A DNA stretch of 64,000 bases from Arthrobacter sp. ISL-28 (GTDB lineage Bacteria; Actinomycetota; Actinomycetes; Actinomycetales; Micrococcaceae), in assembly GCF_018613875.1 (NCBI RefSeq), contig NZ_JAGGPJ010000017.1, forward strand, positions 1-64,000, read 5' to 3'. Below, piece by piece: positions 51,770-62,744 of the stretch (position 1 is its first letter; each line of letters opens with the position of its first letter). A program made the translations under genes and the position numbers. A model generated the notes under the pieces. The model saw only the letters and a program-made list of their open reading frames with translations, searched no databases and was not told the DNA's origin.

Positions 51770-52498
51770 ATGCAATCCTCAGCCGCCCAGCCCCTGCTCA
51801 AAGCCGTTTTATGGGACATGGACGGCACCATCGTTGACACCGAACCGTATTGGATTGAGGCCGAGCACCAGCTCGTTGCCGAGTATGGCGGAACGTGGTC
51901 GCATGAGCAGGCCATGCAACTGGTCGGGCAATCGCTGGTCTTTTCAGCCGGCATCCTCCAACAGGCAGGCGTGAAACTCGAAAAGCGGGAGATCATCGAT
52001 ACCCTCACCGCGCAAGTCATCAGCAGGGTGCGGCAAAACGTCCCATGGCGTCCCGGGGCCCGTGAACTGCTGGATGAACTATTCGCCGCGGGTGTGCGTT
52101 GTGCCCTTGTGACCATGTCAGAAGCGCCACTGGCCCGGGAAATCGTGGCCAGCCTTCCGCGTCCGTACTTCCAGTTCCTCGTCACCGGCGACACCGTGAC
52201 GAAGGGCAAGCCGGACCCCGAGGCCTACCTCAAGGCCATGGAACTGCTCCGGCAGGACGATCCGGAGCTCACGATGGACCAGTGTGTGGCCTTGGAAGAC
52301 TCAGCCCCGGGTGCGGCTGCCGCTGTTGCCTCCGGAGCCGTCACCATCGCTATTCCTCACATCGTGCCGCTGCCGGCCGATCCTCGCCGCGCTATGTGGG
52401 ACACCTTGGAGAACAGGGGAGTCGCCGACCTTCAGGACCTGGTGGCCCTCCGCCACGAAGTGGCCATGGCCGCATCAGCGCTGGAAAGCGCCAATTAA
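51770..52498 (+). CDS. HAD-superfamily phosphatase/phosphatase-like hydrolase
   Basis: 242 residues. Motif I is LWDMDGTIVDTEPYW (nucleophile Asp16, acid Asp18), motif II VTMSEAPL, motif III Lys in DTVTKGKPDPEAYL, motif IV LEDSAPGAAAAVASG. The cap is the small helical type as in beta-phosphoglucomutase and phosphoglycolate phosphatases. Acts on small phosphorylated molecules in the cytoplasm; substrate unknown. Followed by the protease gene after 13 bases, probably cotranscribed. Confidence 0.92.
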   Translation: MQSSAAQPLLKAVLWDMDGTIVDTEPYWIEAEHQLVAEYGGTWSHEQAMQLVGQSLVFSAGILQQAGVKLEKREIIDTLTAQVISRVRQNVPWRPGARELLDELFAAGVRCALVTMSEAPLAREIVASLPRPYFQFLVTGDTVTKGKPDPEAYLKAMELLRQDDPELTMDQCVALEDSAPGAAAAVASGAVTIAIPHIVPLPADPRRAMWDTLENRGVADLQDLVALRHEVAMAASALESAN

Positions 52499-52511
52499 AG
52501 GAGCCCCCTAC

Positions 52512-53702
52512 GTGTCTGACCCCGCTTCAACCGGCCCGCAGCCGCAGGACCGCGGCAGCCGCCGCGAAGGCATCCGCCTGGGCAGGATCGCGGGTATTCC
52601 CGTCATCCTGGCCTACTCCTGGTTCGTCATCGCCGCATTCACGGTCATCGTGTACGGCCCGGTGCTCCAGCACAACAACCCTGCGCTCGGCGCGGGCGCC
52701 TACTACGTGGCCTTCGCATACGCGCTGCTGCTCCTGATCTCGGTCCTGGTCCACGAACTGGCCCACGCCCTGACGGCGAAAATCTATGGCTGGCCCAGCG
52801 AAAAAATTGTTCTGAACCTCTGGGGCGGCCACACACAGTTCGAAAGCTTCACCGCCACGCCCGGACGGTCTGTCCTCGTGGCGCTTGCCGGTCCGGCCGC
52901 CAATTTCGTGCTCGCCGGAGCGGCCTGGCTCGTGATCTCATCGGCGGACCTGCCCGGTGTGGCGGACATCCTGACCAACATCTTCTTCTGGGCCAACCTC
53001 GTGATCGGCATTTTCAACGTTCTGCCCGGCCTGCCCCTCGACGGCGGAAGGTTGGTCGAATCCGCAGTCTGGAAAGCCACTGGGAGCCACGCCAAGGGCA
53101 CGATCGCCGCCGGCTGGGGCGGGCGCATCATCGTCATCGCCTTGGGCCTCTGGTTTATTGTGCTGCCCGTCCTCCGCGGAGACCGGCCGGACACCAGCAA
53201 TCTGCTCATCACCATCCTCGTGGGCGGATTCCTCTGGATGGGCGCATCCGCCTCCATCCAGCAGGGCCGGCTGCGAAGCCGACTCCATCTGGTGAACGCG
53301 GCAGCACTGGCCGAACCCGCCATCGGACTTCCGGAATCCTCAACAGTGGCAGACGTCCGGGCCCTGACAGCGTCCGGCCCCACCGCCGTCGTGCTGTGCG
53401 CCTGGGACGGCAGGCCCACCAGTGTGGTTGACCCCGCCGCCTTGGCAGCTGTTCCGGCCCCGATGGCCGCCACAACTCCTGCCGGTGCTGTGGCCTATGC
53501 CCTTGGGGCAGGCGCCTACGTGCCGGAATGGTCCCAGGGCCAGGAGCTGATCGAGTACCTGGCGAAGCTCGAGGGCCATGACTACGCAGTGGTGGACCAG
53601 AACGGCCGCGTCACCGGCATCCTGCGCCAGTCCACCGTCGTGATGGCCATTACAGGCAAAGTACGCCGCGAAAACAGGCGGCCACAGCGCCAGAACCGGT
53701 AG
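52512..53702 (+). CDS. Site-2 protease family metallopeptidase with CBS domains
   Basis: 396 residues from GTG 52512 (VSDPASTGPQPQDRGSRREG); the frame is open further but into the HAD gene. The zinc motif HELAH is at 81-85, in the hydrophobic helix LLISVLVHELAHAL. The third ligand is Asp in VLPGLPLDGGRLVES. About six helices in all, then a C-terminal CBS pair (SSTVADVRALTASGPTAVVL; GHDYAVVDQNGRVTGILRQS). This is the plan of Rip3-like enzymes of mycobacteria. It would cut membrane substrates such as anti-sigma factors, with the CBS part sensing nucleotides. Confidence 0.9.
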   Translation: MSDPASTGPQPQDRGSRREGIRLGRIAGIPVILAYSWFVIAAFTVIVYGPVLQHNNPALGAGAYYVAFAYALLLLISVLVHELAHALTAKIYGWPSEKIVLNLWGGHTQFESFTATPGRSVLVALAGPAANFVLAGAAWLVISSADLPGVADILTNIFFWANLVIGIFNVLPGLPLDGGRLVESAVWKATGSHAKGTIAAGWGGRIIVIALGLWFIVLPVLRGDRPDTSNLLITILVGGFLWMGASASIQQGRLRSRLHLVNAAALAEPAIGLPESSTVADVRALTASGPTAVVLCAWDGRPTSVVDPAALAAVPAPMAATTPAGAVAYALGAGAYVPEWSQGQELIEYLAKLEGHDYAVVDQNGRVTGILRQSTVVMAITGKVRRENRRPQRQNR

Positions 53703-53806
53703 AGTTACCTGCCGGTCGTGAAATCGGCCGCCCCGCCACAGCGCAGCCCGCCCGGGCCGGCCACACAGCACGACAACACAGCTTTTTACAGGAGCGAGGA
53801 ATACTC

Positions 53807-54904
53807 ATGAGCAGCGAATCTGCCGCCCGCGGGACCACCACGGACCCTTCCGCCACGGCACCCACCGGGGCCGACACGGCGGTTGACACAGCGGTGGCCG
53901 CCACGGACCAGCCGGTCGGCGCTGCCCGACGGCGGGGACCATTCCGTGAGGGCGAGCGTGTGCAGCTGACGGACGAACGCGGCCGCATGAATACCATCAG
54001 CCTCGAGGCCGGCGGGGCTTTTCACACGCACCGTGGCTTCCTCAACCACGACGACATCATCGGCAAAGTGGATGGTTCCGTGGTGGTCAACAACGTGGGG
54101 CAGCAGTACCAGACCCTCCGGCCGCTCCTCTCTGACTTCGTGCTGTCCATGCCGCGGGGCGCGGCCGTGGTCTACCCCAAGGACGCTGGCCAGATCGTCA
54201 CCATGGCGGATATCTTCCCCGGAGCAAGGGTTGTGGAGGCCGGCGTGGGATCCGGCGCACTCTCCATCTCGCTCCTCCGCGCCGTAGGCGACCAGGGGTA
54301 CCTTCACTCCTTTGAACGCCGTGAGGAATTCGCCGCGATCGCCCGCGGCAACGTCGAAACCATCTTTGGCGGACCGCACCCGGCCTGGAAGGTCTCCCTG
54401 GGCGACTTCCAGGAGGAAGTGGTCCGCAGCGAAGAGCCCGGCTCCATCGACCGCGTCGTGCTGGACATGCTGGCCCCGTGGGAATGCCTCGACGCCGTGG
54501 CCACCGTCCTTGCGCCCGGAGGCGTCTGGATCAACTACGTCGCCACCGTCACCCAGCTGTCACGGACGGCGGAGGCCATCCGCGCCGACGGCCGCTTCAC
54601 GGAACCCGACGCCTGGGAATCCCTGGTCCGCGGCTGGCACCTGGAAGGCCTCGCCGTCCGCCCCGACCACCGGATGGTTGCCCACACCGGATTTCTTCTG
54701 GTCACCCGCAGGCTGGCCGACGGCGTCACCGGCATTTCGGTTAAACGGCGGCCTTCCAAGACCGACTTCAATGAGGACGATGTCAACGCCTGGACGCCCG
54801 GGGCCGTGGGGGAGCGCCTCGTCTCGGACAAGAAGCTGCGGCGGGCAGCGCGCGACGCCATCGCCGGCACCAACGTCAAAGACGACCCGGAGATCACAAA
54901 CTAG
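53807..54904 (+). CDS. trmI: tRNA (adenine(58)-N(1))-methyltransferase
   Basis: 365 residues. After a 45-residue Ala/Thr-rich lead, FREGERVQLTDERGR starts the N-terminal barrel. The SAM site is ARVVEAGVGSGALSISLLRA (about 141-160) and later VVLDMLAPWECLDAV with the Pro-Trp near the catalytic Asp. It methylates A58 in the T-loop of tRNA. The gene just precedes the proteasome genes here as Rv2118c precedes them in M. tuberculosis. An 81-base gap to arc. Confidence 0.93.
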   Translation: MSSESAARGTTTDPSATAPTGADTAVDTAVAATDQPVGAARRRGPFREGERVQLTDERGRMNTISLEAGGAFHTHRGFLNHDDIIGKVDGSVVVNNVGQQYQTLRPLLSDFVLSMPRGAAVVYPKDAGQIVTMADIFPGARVVEAGVGSGALSISLLRAVGDQGYLHSFERREEFAAIARGNVETIFGGPHPAWKVSLGDFQEEVVRSEEPGSIDRVVLDMLAPWECLDAVATVLAPGGVWINYVATVTQLSRTAEAIRADGRFTEPDAWESLVRGWHLEGLAVRPDHRMVAHTGFLLVTRRLADGVTGISVKRRPSKTDFNEDDVNAWTPGAVGERLVSDKKLRRAARDAIAGTNVKDDPEITN

Positions 54905-54985
54905 TCCGTATTTCGGATGTCTTCAGCAGTACTCGCCAACTTGGGGCTATGGTCTTAAGAGAAGCGCAGGAAGGGCTGATGCATC

Positions 54986-56734
54986 ATGGAGACGCCGAAC
55001 AACGACTCTGTACCTACGCCGGCCGAGCAGGCGGCCAATGAGCTGTCTGTCGCAGACCGGCAGGTCAATATCCTCCGAGATAAGCTACGGCACATCGACC
55101 GTCAGCTGGCAGCTGCCACGCAAAACAACTCCAAGCTCGTGGCGATGCTGGAAACGGCCAAGGCCGAGATCCTCCGACTGAAAAACGCCCTCGACCAGGA
55201 GGGACAGCCGCCGTACAGCTTCGGAACCATCCTCCAGCTGAATCCTCGTCGGCAGCCCACGCCGGGCAGCAGCGGCCAGGCGGCCACCGAGGAATCGGTG
55301 GACATCTACAATGCCGGACGCAAGATGCGGGTGGGCATCAGCCCGCTCGTCAACATGAACCAGCTTGCCGTCGGCCAGGAGGTGCTCCTCAACGAGGCCC
55401 TGCTGGTGGTGGCCGGCCTCGGCTACGAGCGCGCCGGCGAGCTCGTCACCCTCAAGGAAATGCTGGGCCCGGACCGCGCTTTGGTCTTGGGCCGGGCGGA
55501 CGAGGAACGGGTCATCCGGCTTGCCGGCCCGCTTCAGGCGGAGAAGCTGCGCGTCGGCGATGCGCTGTCCATTGATTCCCGGACGGGCTACGCCCTCGAA
55601 AAGGTCCCGCGGTCCGAGGTGGAGAACCTCGTCCTCGAAGAGGTCCCGGACATCACGTACGAGGACATAGGCGGCCTCGGCCCGCAGATCGAACAGATCC
55701 GGGACGCCATCGAGCTGCCGTTCCTGCACCCGGACCTGTACCGCGAGCACGGCCTCAAGGCGCCCAAGGGCATCCTGCTCTACGGCCCCCCGGGCTGCGG
55801 CAAGACCCTGATCGCCAAGGCGGTGGCCAATTCCCTGGCTGCCCGGGCAGCCGAGCGGTCCGGCAACGTGGACCTGAAGAGCTACTTCCTCAACATCAAG
55901 GGCCCGGAACTGCTCGACAAGTATGTGGGCGAAACGGAGCGCCATATCCGGCTGATTTTTTCCCGGGCACGGGAAAAGGCGTCGGACGGCAGCCCCGTAG
56001 TGGTGTTCTTCGACGAGATGGATTCCCTGTTCCGCACCCGCGGCACCGGCATCTCCTCCGACGTCGAGACCACCATCGTGCCGCAGCTGCTCAGCGAGAT
56101 CGACGGCGTGGAGCGCCTGGACAACGTGATCGTCATCGGTGCTTCGAACCGTGAGGACATGATCGACCCCGCCATCCTGCGGCCGGGACGCCTGGATGTG
56201 AAGGTCAAGATCCAGCGGCCCGACGCCGAGGCCGCGGCGGACATCTTCAAGAAGTACATCACCACGGACCTGCCATTCCATGAGGACGACCTCGTGGAAC
56301 ACGACGGCGATGTCCAGGAGACTGTCGATGCCATGATCCAGCGGACCGTGGAGGCCATGTACTCCACGGAGAAGTCCAACGAGTACCTCGAAGTCACCTA
56401 CGCCAACGGCGACACCGAGATGCTGTACTTCAAGGACTTCAATTCAGGAGCTGTGGTGCAGAACGTTGTTGACCGCGCCAAGAAGTATGCGATCAAGGAC
56501 CTGCTGATGACCAATCAGAAGGGTCTGCGGATTGATCACCTGCTGCGTGCCGTCGTCGAGGAGTTCCGCGAGCACGAGGACATGCCGAACACCACGAACC
56601 CTGACGACTGGGCCCGCATCTCCGGTAAGAAGGGCGAACGTATCACCTACATCCGCACCATCGTCCAAGGCAAGGCGGGGCAGGAGCCAGGCAAGTCCAT
56701 TGAGACCATGCCGAACACGGGCCAGTACCTGTGA
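54986..56734 (+). CDS. arc: Proteasome-associated AAA ATPase (ARC/Mpa)
   Basis: 582 residues. N-terminal coiled coil (about 16-75: [36 protein letters not shown]), which binds Pup. Two OB-type domains follow (to about 225). Then the AAA module with Walker A GPPGCGKT (266-273), Walker [11 protein letters not shown] (338-347) and the [20 protein letters not shown] sensor/second-region set. The C-terminus ends TGQYL, the GQYL motif that docks on the 20S alpha ring. It forms a hexamer that unfolds Pup-tagged proteins into PrcBA. The ATG follows an AAGGGCTG site. It abuts dop. Confidence 0.96.
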   Translation: METPNNDSVPTPAEQAANELSVADRQVNILRDKLRHIDRQLAAATQNNSKLVAMLETAKAEILRLKNALDQEGQPPYSFGTILQLNPRRQPTPGSSGQAATEESVDIYNAGRKMRVGISPLVNMNQLAVGQEVLLNEALLVVAGLGYERAGELVTLKEMLGPDRALVLGRADEERVIRLAGPLQAEKLRVGDALSIDSRTGYALEKVPRSEVENLVLEEVPDITYEDIGGLGPQIEQIRDAIELPFLHPDLYREHGLKAPKGILLYGPPGCGKTLIAKAVANSLAARAAERSGNVDLKSYFLNIKGPELLDKYVGETERHIRLIFSRAREKASDGSPVVVFFDEMDSLFRTRGTGISSDVETTIVPQLLSEIDGVERLDNVIVIGASNREDMIDPAILRPGRLDVKVKIQRPDAEAAADIFKKYITTDLPFHEDDLVEHDGDVQETVDAMIQRTVEAMYSTEKSNEYLEVTYANGDTEMLYFKDFNSGAVVQNVVDRAKKYAIKDLLMTNQKGLRIDHLLRAVVEEFREHEDMPNTTNPDDWARISGKKGERITYIRTIVQGKAGQEPGKSIETMPNTGQYL

Positions 56735-56784
56735 CAGCGGGGTCCGAGGTTGCACCCGGGGGAGCACTGCCCCCGGGAGGCGCC

Positions 56785-58404
56785 ATGCGTGTGATGGGAT
56801 CGGAAACCGAATACGGTATCCACGCGCCCTCCGCTCCGGGGGCCAATGCCACCATGATGTCCGCCAGAGTGGTCCAGGCCTACGCCCAGGTCACGCGGCT
56901 GCGTGCGGCAGGCGGCGCTGAAACCCGGTGGGACTACACGGATGAGGAACCCCTCCACGATGCCCGCGGCTGGACACTCGAGCGGGGACAGGCTCATCCG
57001 AGCCAGCTCACCGACCAGCCTCCGGTGCTCGATGCGGAGGCGGTGGCCCTGGCCTACGGCCGGGACGAGCTGGAGCTTGACGGCGAGGATGAGTCCGGCT
57101 CTCTCCTGATGAACATGGTCCTTGGAAACGGGGCCAGGCTCTACGTTGACCATGCCCACCCGGAGTACTCCAGCCCGGAAGTGACCAACCCGGTTGACGC
57201 CGTAGCCTGGGACACTGCCGGCGACCTCGTGGCGCTGGCCGCTGTCCGCCGGCTGGCAGGCGACCCCGAACTTCCTCCGGTCAACCTTTACAAGAACAAC
57301 ACCGACAATAAAGCGGTGTCGTACGGCTCCCACGAGAACTACCTCATGCCGCGGTCGGTTCCTTTCAGCGACATCGTCCGGGGCCTGACCCCGTTCTTCG
57401 TGACGCGCCAGATCATTTGCGGCTCCGGCCGCGTGGGGATCGGCCAGGACAGCTCCCGTCCCGGCTACCAGATCAGCCAGCGGGCGGACTTCTTCGAGGC
57501 GGAAGTCGGACTGGAAACCACCATCCGCCGCCCGATTATCAACACCCGTGACGAGCCGCATGCTACAGCCGACAAGTACCGCAGGCTGCACGTGATCATT
57601 GGCGACGCCAATCTCAGCCAGGTCTCCAACTACCTCAAGTTCGGCACCACCGCCATGGTTCTGAGCCTCATTGAGGCGGGGCTGGCGCCGAGGATTGAGG
57701 TCCATGAGCCTGTGGCGGCGCTGCAGACCGTCAGCCACGACACGTCGCTGACGGCAAAACTCCGGCTGGTGGACGGCCGCCGTGTCACCGCGCTGGATCT
57801 CCAATGGATTTACTATGAGGCCGCAGCCAAGCTAGCGCAGGACAGCGGCGTGGCCGATGCTGTGGACGGCGACGGACACACCCATGCGGTGCTGGAACGA
57901 TGGGCCAACACCCTGACGCAGCTGGACAGCGACCGCGCCGCCGCCTCCACCTCCGTTGAGTGGCTCGCCAAACTGTCCATCCTCGAGGGGTACCGGCAAC
58001 GGGACAGCCTGGACTGGGACGACGCCCGGCTGGGCCTGGTGGACTTGCAGTGGGCGGACATCCGGCCCGAAAAAGGGCTGTATTACCGTCTCCTGTCCCG
58101 AGACCGCATGCAGCGCATAGTGGACGACGCCACCATCGCCGCCGCGGTGACGGAACCGCCGTCGGACACGCGTGCCTACTTCCGCGGGCGCTGCGTGAGC
58201 AGCTTCAGCAAGGACGTGGTGGGCGCCTCCTGGGACTCGGTCATCTTCGACGTTCCCGGCTACGGAAGGCTCCAGCGCGTTCCGACGAGGGAGCCGCTGC
58301 GCGGCACCAAAGCCCTCACGGGCCCCTTGTTTGCGCGGCACCGGGAGGCCGGTTCGTTCCTTGCCGAACTGCTCGGATCCACACCGGCTCCGCCACCGGC
58401 ATAA
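56785..58404 (+). CDS. dop: Pup deamidase/depupylase Dop
   Basis: 539 residues from ATG 56785 (MRVMGSETEYGIHAPSAPGA), chosen because CCCGGGAGGCGCC sits directly ahead. A GTG at 56731, overlapping the ATPase stop, would add 18 residues and cannot be excluded. Family motifs: MGSETEYGIH (ATP/metal site), [58 protein letters not shown] and [20 protein letters not shown]. It is homologous to PafA at 60304 and to glutamine synthetases. It removes the amide of the last Gln of Pup and detaches Pup from conjugates. Tightly linked to arc and pup. Confidence 0.94.
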   Translation: MRVMGSETEYGIHAPSAPGANATMMSARVVQAYAQVTRLRAAGGAETRWDYTDEEPLHDARGWTLERGQAHPSQLTDQPPVLDAEAVALAYGRDELELDGEDESGSLLMNMVLGNGARLYVDHAHPEYSSPEVTNPVDAVAWDTAGDLVALAAVRRLAGDPELPPVNLYKNNTDNKAVSYGSHENYLMPRSVPFSDIVRGLTPFFVTRQIICGSGRVGIGQDSSRPGYQISQRADFFEAEVGLETTIRRPIINTRDEPHATADKYRRLHVIIGDANLSQVSNYLKFGTTAMVLSLIEAGLAPRIEVHEPVAALQTVSHDTSLTAKLRLVDGRRVTALDLQWIYYEAAAKLAQDSGVADAVDGDGHTHAVLERWANTLTQLDSDRAAASTSVEWLAKLSILEGYRQRDSLDWDDARLGLVDLQWADIRPEKGLYYRLLSRDRMQRIVDDATIAAAVTEPPSDTRAYFRGRCVSSFSKDVVGASWDSVIFDVPGYGRLQRVPTREPLRGTKALTGPLFARHREAGSFLAELLGSTPAPPPA

Positions 58405-58490
58405 AGACCCCCGAAGAGCCGCTTTGCGTGGCAATATGGGCATACAGGATGTCCCACCGGACCAGGCGGGACTGGATGAAGGAGATGAAG

Positions 58491-58691
58491 ATGGCAGGGC
58501 AGGAGCAACAGCAGCCGCAGCCACGCGACAGCGAGGTCGAGGAAGAGGTCCCCGTACCGCCCGCGCCGGCGGAGGGACAGGCATCCGCATCCACCCAGGG
58601 TGTTGATGACCTTCTGGACGAAATCGACGGCGTCTTGGAATCCAACGCCGAGGAGTTCGTCCGGGCGTTCGTGCAAAAAGGCGGCCAGTAA
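58491..58691 (+). CDS. pup: Prokaryotic ubiquitin-like protein Pup
   Basis: 66 residues from ATG 58491 with AAGGAGATGAAG upstream. Begins MAGQEQQQPQPRDSEVEEEV, is acidic and largely disordered, and the C-terminal part VDDLLDEIDGVLESNAEEFV RAFVQKGGQ (written as two stretches) gives the helix that binds the ATPase coiled coil. It ends GGQ, the Gln form needing Dop deamidation before PafA ligation. Its place between dop and prcB is the standard actinobacterial order. Confidence 0.97.
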   Translation: MAGQEQQQPQPRDSEVEEEVPVPPAPAEGQASASTQGVDDLLDEIDGVLESNAEEFVRAFVQKGGQ

Positions 58692-58771
58692 CCCGGCAGC
58701 GCCCCACCCCGCACCGGGCACGGAAGCCTGAGGTACCGGACCCCGCTGAATTACGTTGAAGGAGTGCACCA

Positions 58772-59593
58772 GTGCAGGAGACAACAGCCAACAAGGTAGC
58801 CGCCAACGCGACATCGTCGTTCACTGAGCATCTCCAACGCGACCGTCCGGAATTGCTTCCCTACAACCGGCCGCTCGGAAACAGCGAGTCTGCCGGCCAG
58901 CCGCTGCAGGTGCCCCATGCCACCACGATCGTCGCCATGACGTACGCCGGCGGAGTTGTCATGGCCGGTGATCGCCGGGCGACGATGGGCAACATCATTG
59001 CCAGCCGGCACATCGAAAAAGTCTTTCCGGCGGACCAGTACTCGGTGCTCGGCATCGCCGGAACGGCCGGCATCGCCATCGATCTCACACGACTGTTCCA
59101 GGTTGAGCTGGAACACTACGAAAAAATCGAGGGCACGCTGCTGAGCCTGGACGGCAAGGCCAACAGGCTCGGTGCAATGATCCGCGGCAACCTCCCGATG
59201 GCTATGCAGGGACTGGCCGTGGTTCCGCTGTTTGCAGGATTCGATACAGTGGCCGGCGTGGGCAGGCTCTTCTCCTACGACGTGACCGGAGGCCGGTACG
59301 AGGAACAGGAACACCACGCCGTCGGCTCCGGAGCCATGTTTGCCCGAGGTGCATTGAAAAAACTGTGGCGGCCGAACCTCACGGAAGAGGAGGCAGTATC
59401 CGTAGCTGTTGAATCTCTCTACGACGCTGCCGACGACGACTCCGCCACCGGCGGCCCGGATCCTGTGCGGCAGTTGTGGCCGGTGGTTTTTACCGTCAAC
59501 CGGGCCGGAGCTCGGCGGGTTGCCGAGCGGGAGCTCGCCGCTGTCGCCGGCACCATCATCGAGTCCAGGGCAGCTGCCCGGCGGGAGGCCTGA
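58772..59593 (+). CDS. prcB: Proteasome subunit beta
   Basis: 273 residues with GTG 58772. A propeptide of 50 residues ends PLQVPHA, and the mature chain starts at Thr51 ([20 protein letters not shown]), the N-terminal nucleophile. Lys and Asp of the active site are in the first strands ([20 protein letters not shown]). The following [20 protein letters not shown] also matches PrcB. It forms the two inner rings of the 20S core, cleaving itself at assembly. One base before prcA, so the subunits are made together. Confidence 0.96.
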   Translation: MQETTANKVAANATSSFTEHLQRDRPELLPYNRPLGNSESAGQPLQVPHATTIVAMTYAGGVVMAGDRRATMGNIIASRHIEKVFPADQYSVLGIAGTAGIAIDLTRLFQVELEHYEKIEGTLLSLDGKANRLGAMIRGNLPMAMQGLAVVPLFAGFDTVAGVGRLFSYDVTGGRYEEQEHHAVGSGAMFARGALKKLWRPNLTEEEAVSVAVESLYDAADDDSATGGPDPVRQLWPVVFTVNRAGARRVAERELAAVAGTIIESRAAARREA

Positions 59594-59594
59594 T

Positions 59595-60302
59595 ATGACC
59601 CAGCAGTTCTATGTTTCCCCCGAGCAGCTGATGAAAGACCGTGCGGACTTCGCACGGAAAGGCATTGCACGGGGACGGTCTGTGGTGGTCGTGAGCTGCG
59701 AGGACGGCATTGCCCTGGTGGCGGAAAACCCGTCACCCTCGCTTCACAAGATCGGCGAGATCTACGACAAAATCGCCTTCGCCGCCGTGGGCAAGTACAA
59801 CGAGTTTGAGAGCCTCCGCCAGGCCGGAGTGCGCTACGCGGATATCCGCGGTTATTCCTATGACCGCGAAGACGTCACCGCACGGGGGCTCGCCAGTGTC
59901 TACGCCCAGAGCCTTGGTGCCGTCTTCACCGCGGAGCAGAAGCCCTTCGAAGTAGAGCTTGCTGTTGCCGAAGTGGGGACGTCTCAGGACAAGGACCACC
60001 TGTACCGGCTAACCTTTGACGGCTCGATCGCGGATGAGCAGGGCTTCATTGTGATGGGCGGGCAGGCCGACAAAGTCTCTGGCGCCGTCGAGACCGGGTG
60101 GCAGCGGGACCTGTCGTTCGCCGCCGCGATCCGGCTCGCCGTCAAGGGCCTCGTCACGGACAACGAGTCGCCCGATCTTCCCGCAGCTGCCCTGGAAGTT
60201 GCGGTCCTGGACCGGGGATCGGAAAGCAGCAGGGGTACCCGGCGCGCTTTCCGGAGGTTGTCGGACGCCGATGTTATGGACCTGCTGGCTGAGGAGAGCT
60301 GA
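59595..60302 (+). CDS. prcA: Proteasome subunit alpha
   Basis: 235 residues, ATG 59595 ([20 protein letters not shown]). The alpha-type start [20 protein letters not shown] is the gating helix region. Features [21 protein letters not shown] and [20 protein letters not shown] follow. No N-terminal Thr catalytic site. Outer rings of the 20S core, docking ARC through its C-terminal motif. It ends [14 protein letters not shown]. One base before pafA. Confidence 0.96.
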   Translation: MTQQFYVSPEQLMKDRADFARKGIARGRSVVVVSCEDGIALVAENPSPSLHKIGEIYDKIAFAAVGKYNEFESLRQAGVRYADIRGYSYDREDVTARGLASVYAQSLGAVFTAEQKPFEVELAVAEVGTSQDKDHLYRLTFDGSIADEQGFIVMGGQADKVSGAVETGWQRDLSFAAAIRLAVKGLVTDNESPDLPAAALEVAVLDRGSESSRGTRRAFRRLSDADVMDLLAEES

Positions 60303-60303
60303 G

Positions 60304-61668
60304 ATGGACAAGAGAATCTTCGGCATTGAGACCGAATTCGGCATTTCATACTCGAGCCCGGACTCCCGTCCGCTGGCGCCTGAGGAAGTGGCACGCTACC
60401 TGTTCCGCAAAGTTGTGAGCTGGGGCCGGTCATCCAACGTCTTCCTGACCAACGGGTCACGCCTCTACCTGGACGTGGGCTCGCATCCGGAATACGCCAC
60501 TGCCGAGTGCGACGATCTCGCGCAGCTGATCGCCCACGACCGCGCCGGGGAGCTCATTCTTGACGACCTCGTGGACGAAGCCCAGTCCAGGCTCGCCGCG
60601 GAGGGCTTCAACGGAACGGTGTACCTGTTCAAAAACAACACTGACTCCGCCGGCAATTCGTACGGCAGCCACGAGAACTACCTGATTCCACGCCGGGGCG
60701 AATTTACCAGGCTCGCCGAAATCCTCATCCCCTTCCTGGTGACCCGCCAGCTCATTGCCGGGGCGGGGAAGATCCTCAAGACACCCCACGGGGCAACGTA
60801 CGCTTTCTCGCAGCGCGCAGACCACATCTGGGAGGGCGTCTCCTCTGCCACCACCCGCTCCCGGCCGATCATCAACACACGCGATGAGCCGCACGCGGAT
60901 GCCGAGTTCTACCGCAGGCTCCACGTCATCGTCGGCGATTCCAACATGTCGGAAACTACCGCCCTGCTCAAGGTCGGCACGGTTGACCTCATCCTGAGGA
61001 TGATCGAGGCCGGCGTGATCATGCGTGACATGCGGATGGAGAACCCCATCCGCAGCATCCGGGAAATTTCCCACGACCTGAGCGGCCGCGCTCTGGTCCG
61101 GCTGGCCAATGGACGCCAGCTGACCGCGCTGGAGATCCAGCAGGAGTACCTGAACAAGGTCACGTCCTTCGTCCAGGAGCACGGCGCCCACAATCCGCAC
61201 GTCCCGCTGATCCTTGACCTGTGGGGGAGGACGCTGCGGGCCATTGAAAGCGGCGACACGAGTTCCATCGACACCGAAATCGACTGGGCCATTAAGAAGA
61301 AGCTCATGGACGGCTACCGGAACCGCCACGGACTCGGACTGGATGCCCCGCGCATCGCGCAGCTGGACCTCACCTACCACGACATCTCCCGCTCCCGCGG
61401 CCTCTACTATCTCCTCCAGTCACGCGGTGCCGTCCGCCGGGTTACTGAAGAGACAGCCGTCAAGGATGCTGTGGACGCTCCGCCGCAGACAACCCGGGCA
61501 AAACTGCGCGGCGACTTTGTCCGCCGGGCCCAGGAACTGGGGCGCGACTACACCGTGGACTGGGTCCACTTGAAGCTCAACGACCGCGCCCACCAGACAA
61601 TCCTGTGCAAGGATCCATTCCGCAGCGTCGATGAGCGGGTGGACGCGCTTCTGGATTCTATGGGCTGA
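60304..61668 (+). CDS. pafA: Pup-protein ligase PafA
   Basis: 454 residues from ATG 60304. Starts [20 protein letters not shown] (the ETEFG ATP/Mg site), then [40 protein letters not shown], and [20 protein letters not shown]. It is a glutamine-synthetase-fold enzyme that phosphorylates Pup's C-terminal Glu and links it to a substrate Lys. Related to Dop (56785), lacking Dop's extra loop. It follows prcA with a one-base gap, so the whole pup-prcB-prcA-pafA group is likely transcribed with dop. Confidence 0.96.
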   Translation: MDKRIFGIETEFGISYSSPDSRPLAPEEVARYLFRKVVSWGRSSNVFLTNGSRLYLDVGSHPEYATAECDDLAQLIAHDRAGELILDDLVDEAQSRLAAEGFNGTVYLFKNNTDSAGNSYGSHENYLIPRRGEFTRLAEILIPFLVTRQLIAGAGKILKTPHGATYAFSQRADHIWEGVSSATTRSRPIINTRDEPHADAEFYRRLHVIVGDSNMSETTALLKVGTVDLILRMIEAGVIMRDMRMENPIRSIREISHDLSGRALVRLANGRQLTALEIQQEYLNKVTSFVQEHGAHNPHVPLILDLWGRTLRAIESGDTSSIDTEIDWAIKKKLMDGYRNRHGLGLDAPRIAQLDLTYHDISRSRGLYYLLQSRGAVRRVTEETAVKDAVDAPPQTTRAKLRGDFVRRAQELGRDYTVDWVHLKLNDRAHQTILCKDPFRSVDERVDALLDSMG

Positions 61669-61779
61669 TACTCAGGTTCAGGCGTTACTCTGGAAAGAGG
61701 CCGTTTGCGGCCCGACCGTTGTGTTGCGGCACTCCACGCCCCGGCATGGCATCCATCTTGCCCCAACGAAAGTTCTTAC

Positions 61780-62703
61780 GTGCGCCGAATACTAGCAATT
61801 CTCATTCCCGGACTGCTTCTGCTGACCGCCTGCGGCGGAGAGCCTGCAGCCCCGGAACCGACCAGCCAGTCCGCGGGCGAGACCGCCAAGCTGGATTCAG
61901 TGAAGCTGACGGAAAACGGAGACAAGAAGGCTCCGAAGGTCGAATTCACCAAACCTCTGGACGTCACCGAACCCACGGTCAAGGTTGTGACCGAAGGCGG
62001 CGGGGACCGGGTTAAGGCCAACCAGATCGCAGAGGTCTCCGTTCTGGCCCTGAACGGCAAAGACGGAGCCACCCTCGATGACAGCTTCCCCAAGGAACCC
62101 CAGCCCGTTGAGCTGAACGACGAACTCAAGACCCAGAGCCCCATCATTTACAACGCCTTCGTAGGCGCGAAGGTCGGTTCTCACCTCGCCCTGGCCGCTC
62201 CGGGCCAGGCCGGCGCGGACGGTAAGGCACAGCCGTCACAGCTGCTCATCATCAAGGTCCTGTCCGCCAAGGACGCCCCCAAAGTGCTGGACAAGCCTGA
62301 GGGCGAGACTGTCACCCCGCCGCCAGGCCTGCCCACCGTCACCGAGAAGGACGGCGTGCCGGAGCTTGACGTCAAGGGCGTCAAAGCCCCCAAGGAGCTC
62401 ATTGCACAGGACCTGATCAAGGGCAACGGCCCCGAGGTCAAGGCTACTGACACCCTGACCGTGAACTACGTGGGCGTCGCCCTGGCCAGCGGCAAGAAGT
62501 TTGACTCAAGCTTCGACCGCAAGGAAAAGGCATCCTTCCCTTTGAACAATGTCATCAAGGGCTGGACCCAGGGCCTGACCGGCAAGACCGTCGGCTCCCG
62601 CGTGCTCCTCGTCATCCCCAAAAAGCTCGCGTACGGCGACGCCGGCCAGGGCGAAGCCAAGGGCGACCTGGTGTTCGTCGTGGACATCCTCGGCGCCAAG
62701 TAA
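61780..62703 (+). CDS. FKBP-type peptidyl-prolyl isomerase lipoprotein
   Basis: 307 residues from GTG 61780 (MRRILAILIPGLLLLTACGG). The lipobox LLTAC places Cys18 at the mature N-terminus. A first half of about 185 residues is a degenerate FKBP-like or scaffold region (IAEVSVLALNGKDGATLDDS). The C-terminal FKBP domain (about 205-307) has TLTVNYVGVALASGKKFDSS, FDRKEKASFPLNNVIKGWTQ and the RVLLVIPKKLAYGD start of the active-site loop. It is an outer-surface chaperone for folding after export. It follows pafA by 111 bases. Confidence 0.92.
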   Translation: MRRILAILIPGLLLLTACGGEPAAPEPTSQSAGETAKLDSVKLTENGDKKAPKVEFTKPLDVTEPTVKVVTEGGGDRVKANQIAEVSVLALNGKDGATLDDSFPKEPQPVELNDELKTQSPIIYNAFVGAKVGSHLALAAPGQAGADGKAQPSQLLIIKVLSAKDAPKVLDKPEGETVTPPPGLPTVTEKDGVPELDVKGVKAPKELIAQDLIKGNGPEVKATDTLTVNYVGVALASGKKFDSSFDRKEKASFPLNNVIKGWTQGLTGKTVGSRVLLVIPKKLAYGDAGQGEAKGDLVFVVDILGAK

Positions 62704-62744
62704 ATTTTCCACAGCAGTTCCCCTACCAAGCAGAAGGAGCAACC

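Noticed and set aside
55085..56302. 405-residue frame antisense to arc
   Set aside because: Shadow of the conserved ATPase; composition not protein-like.
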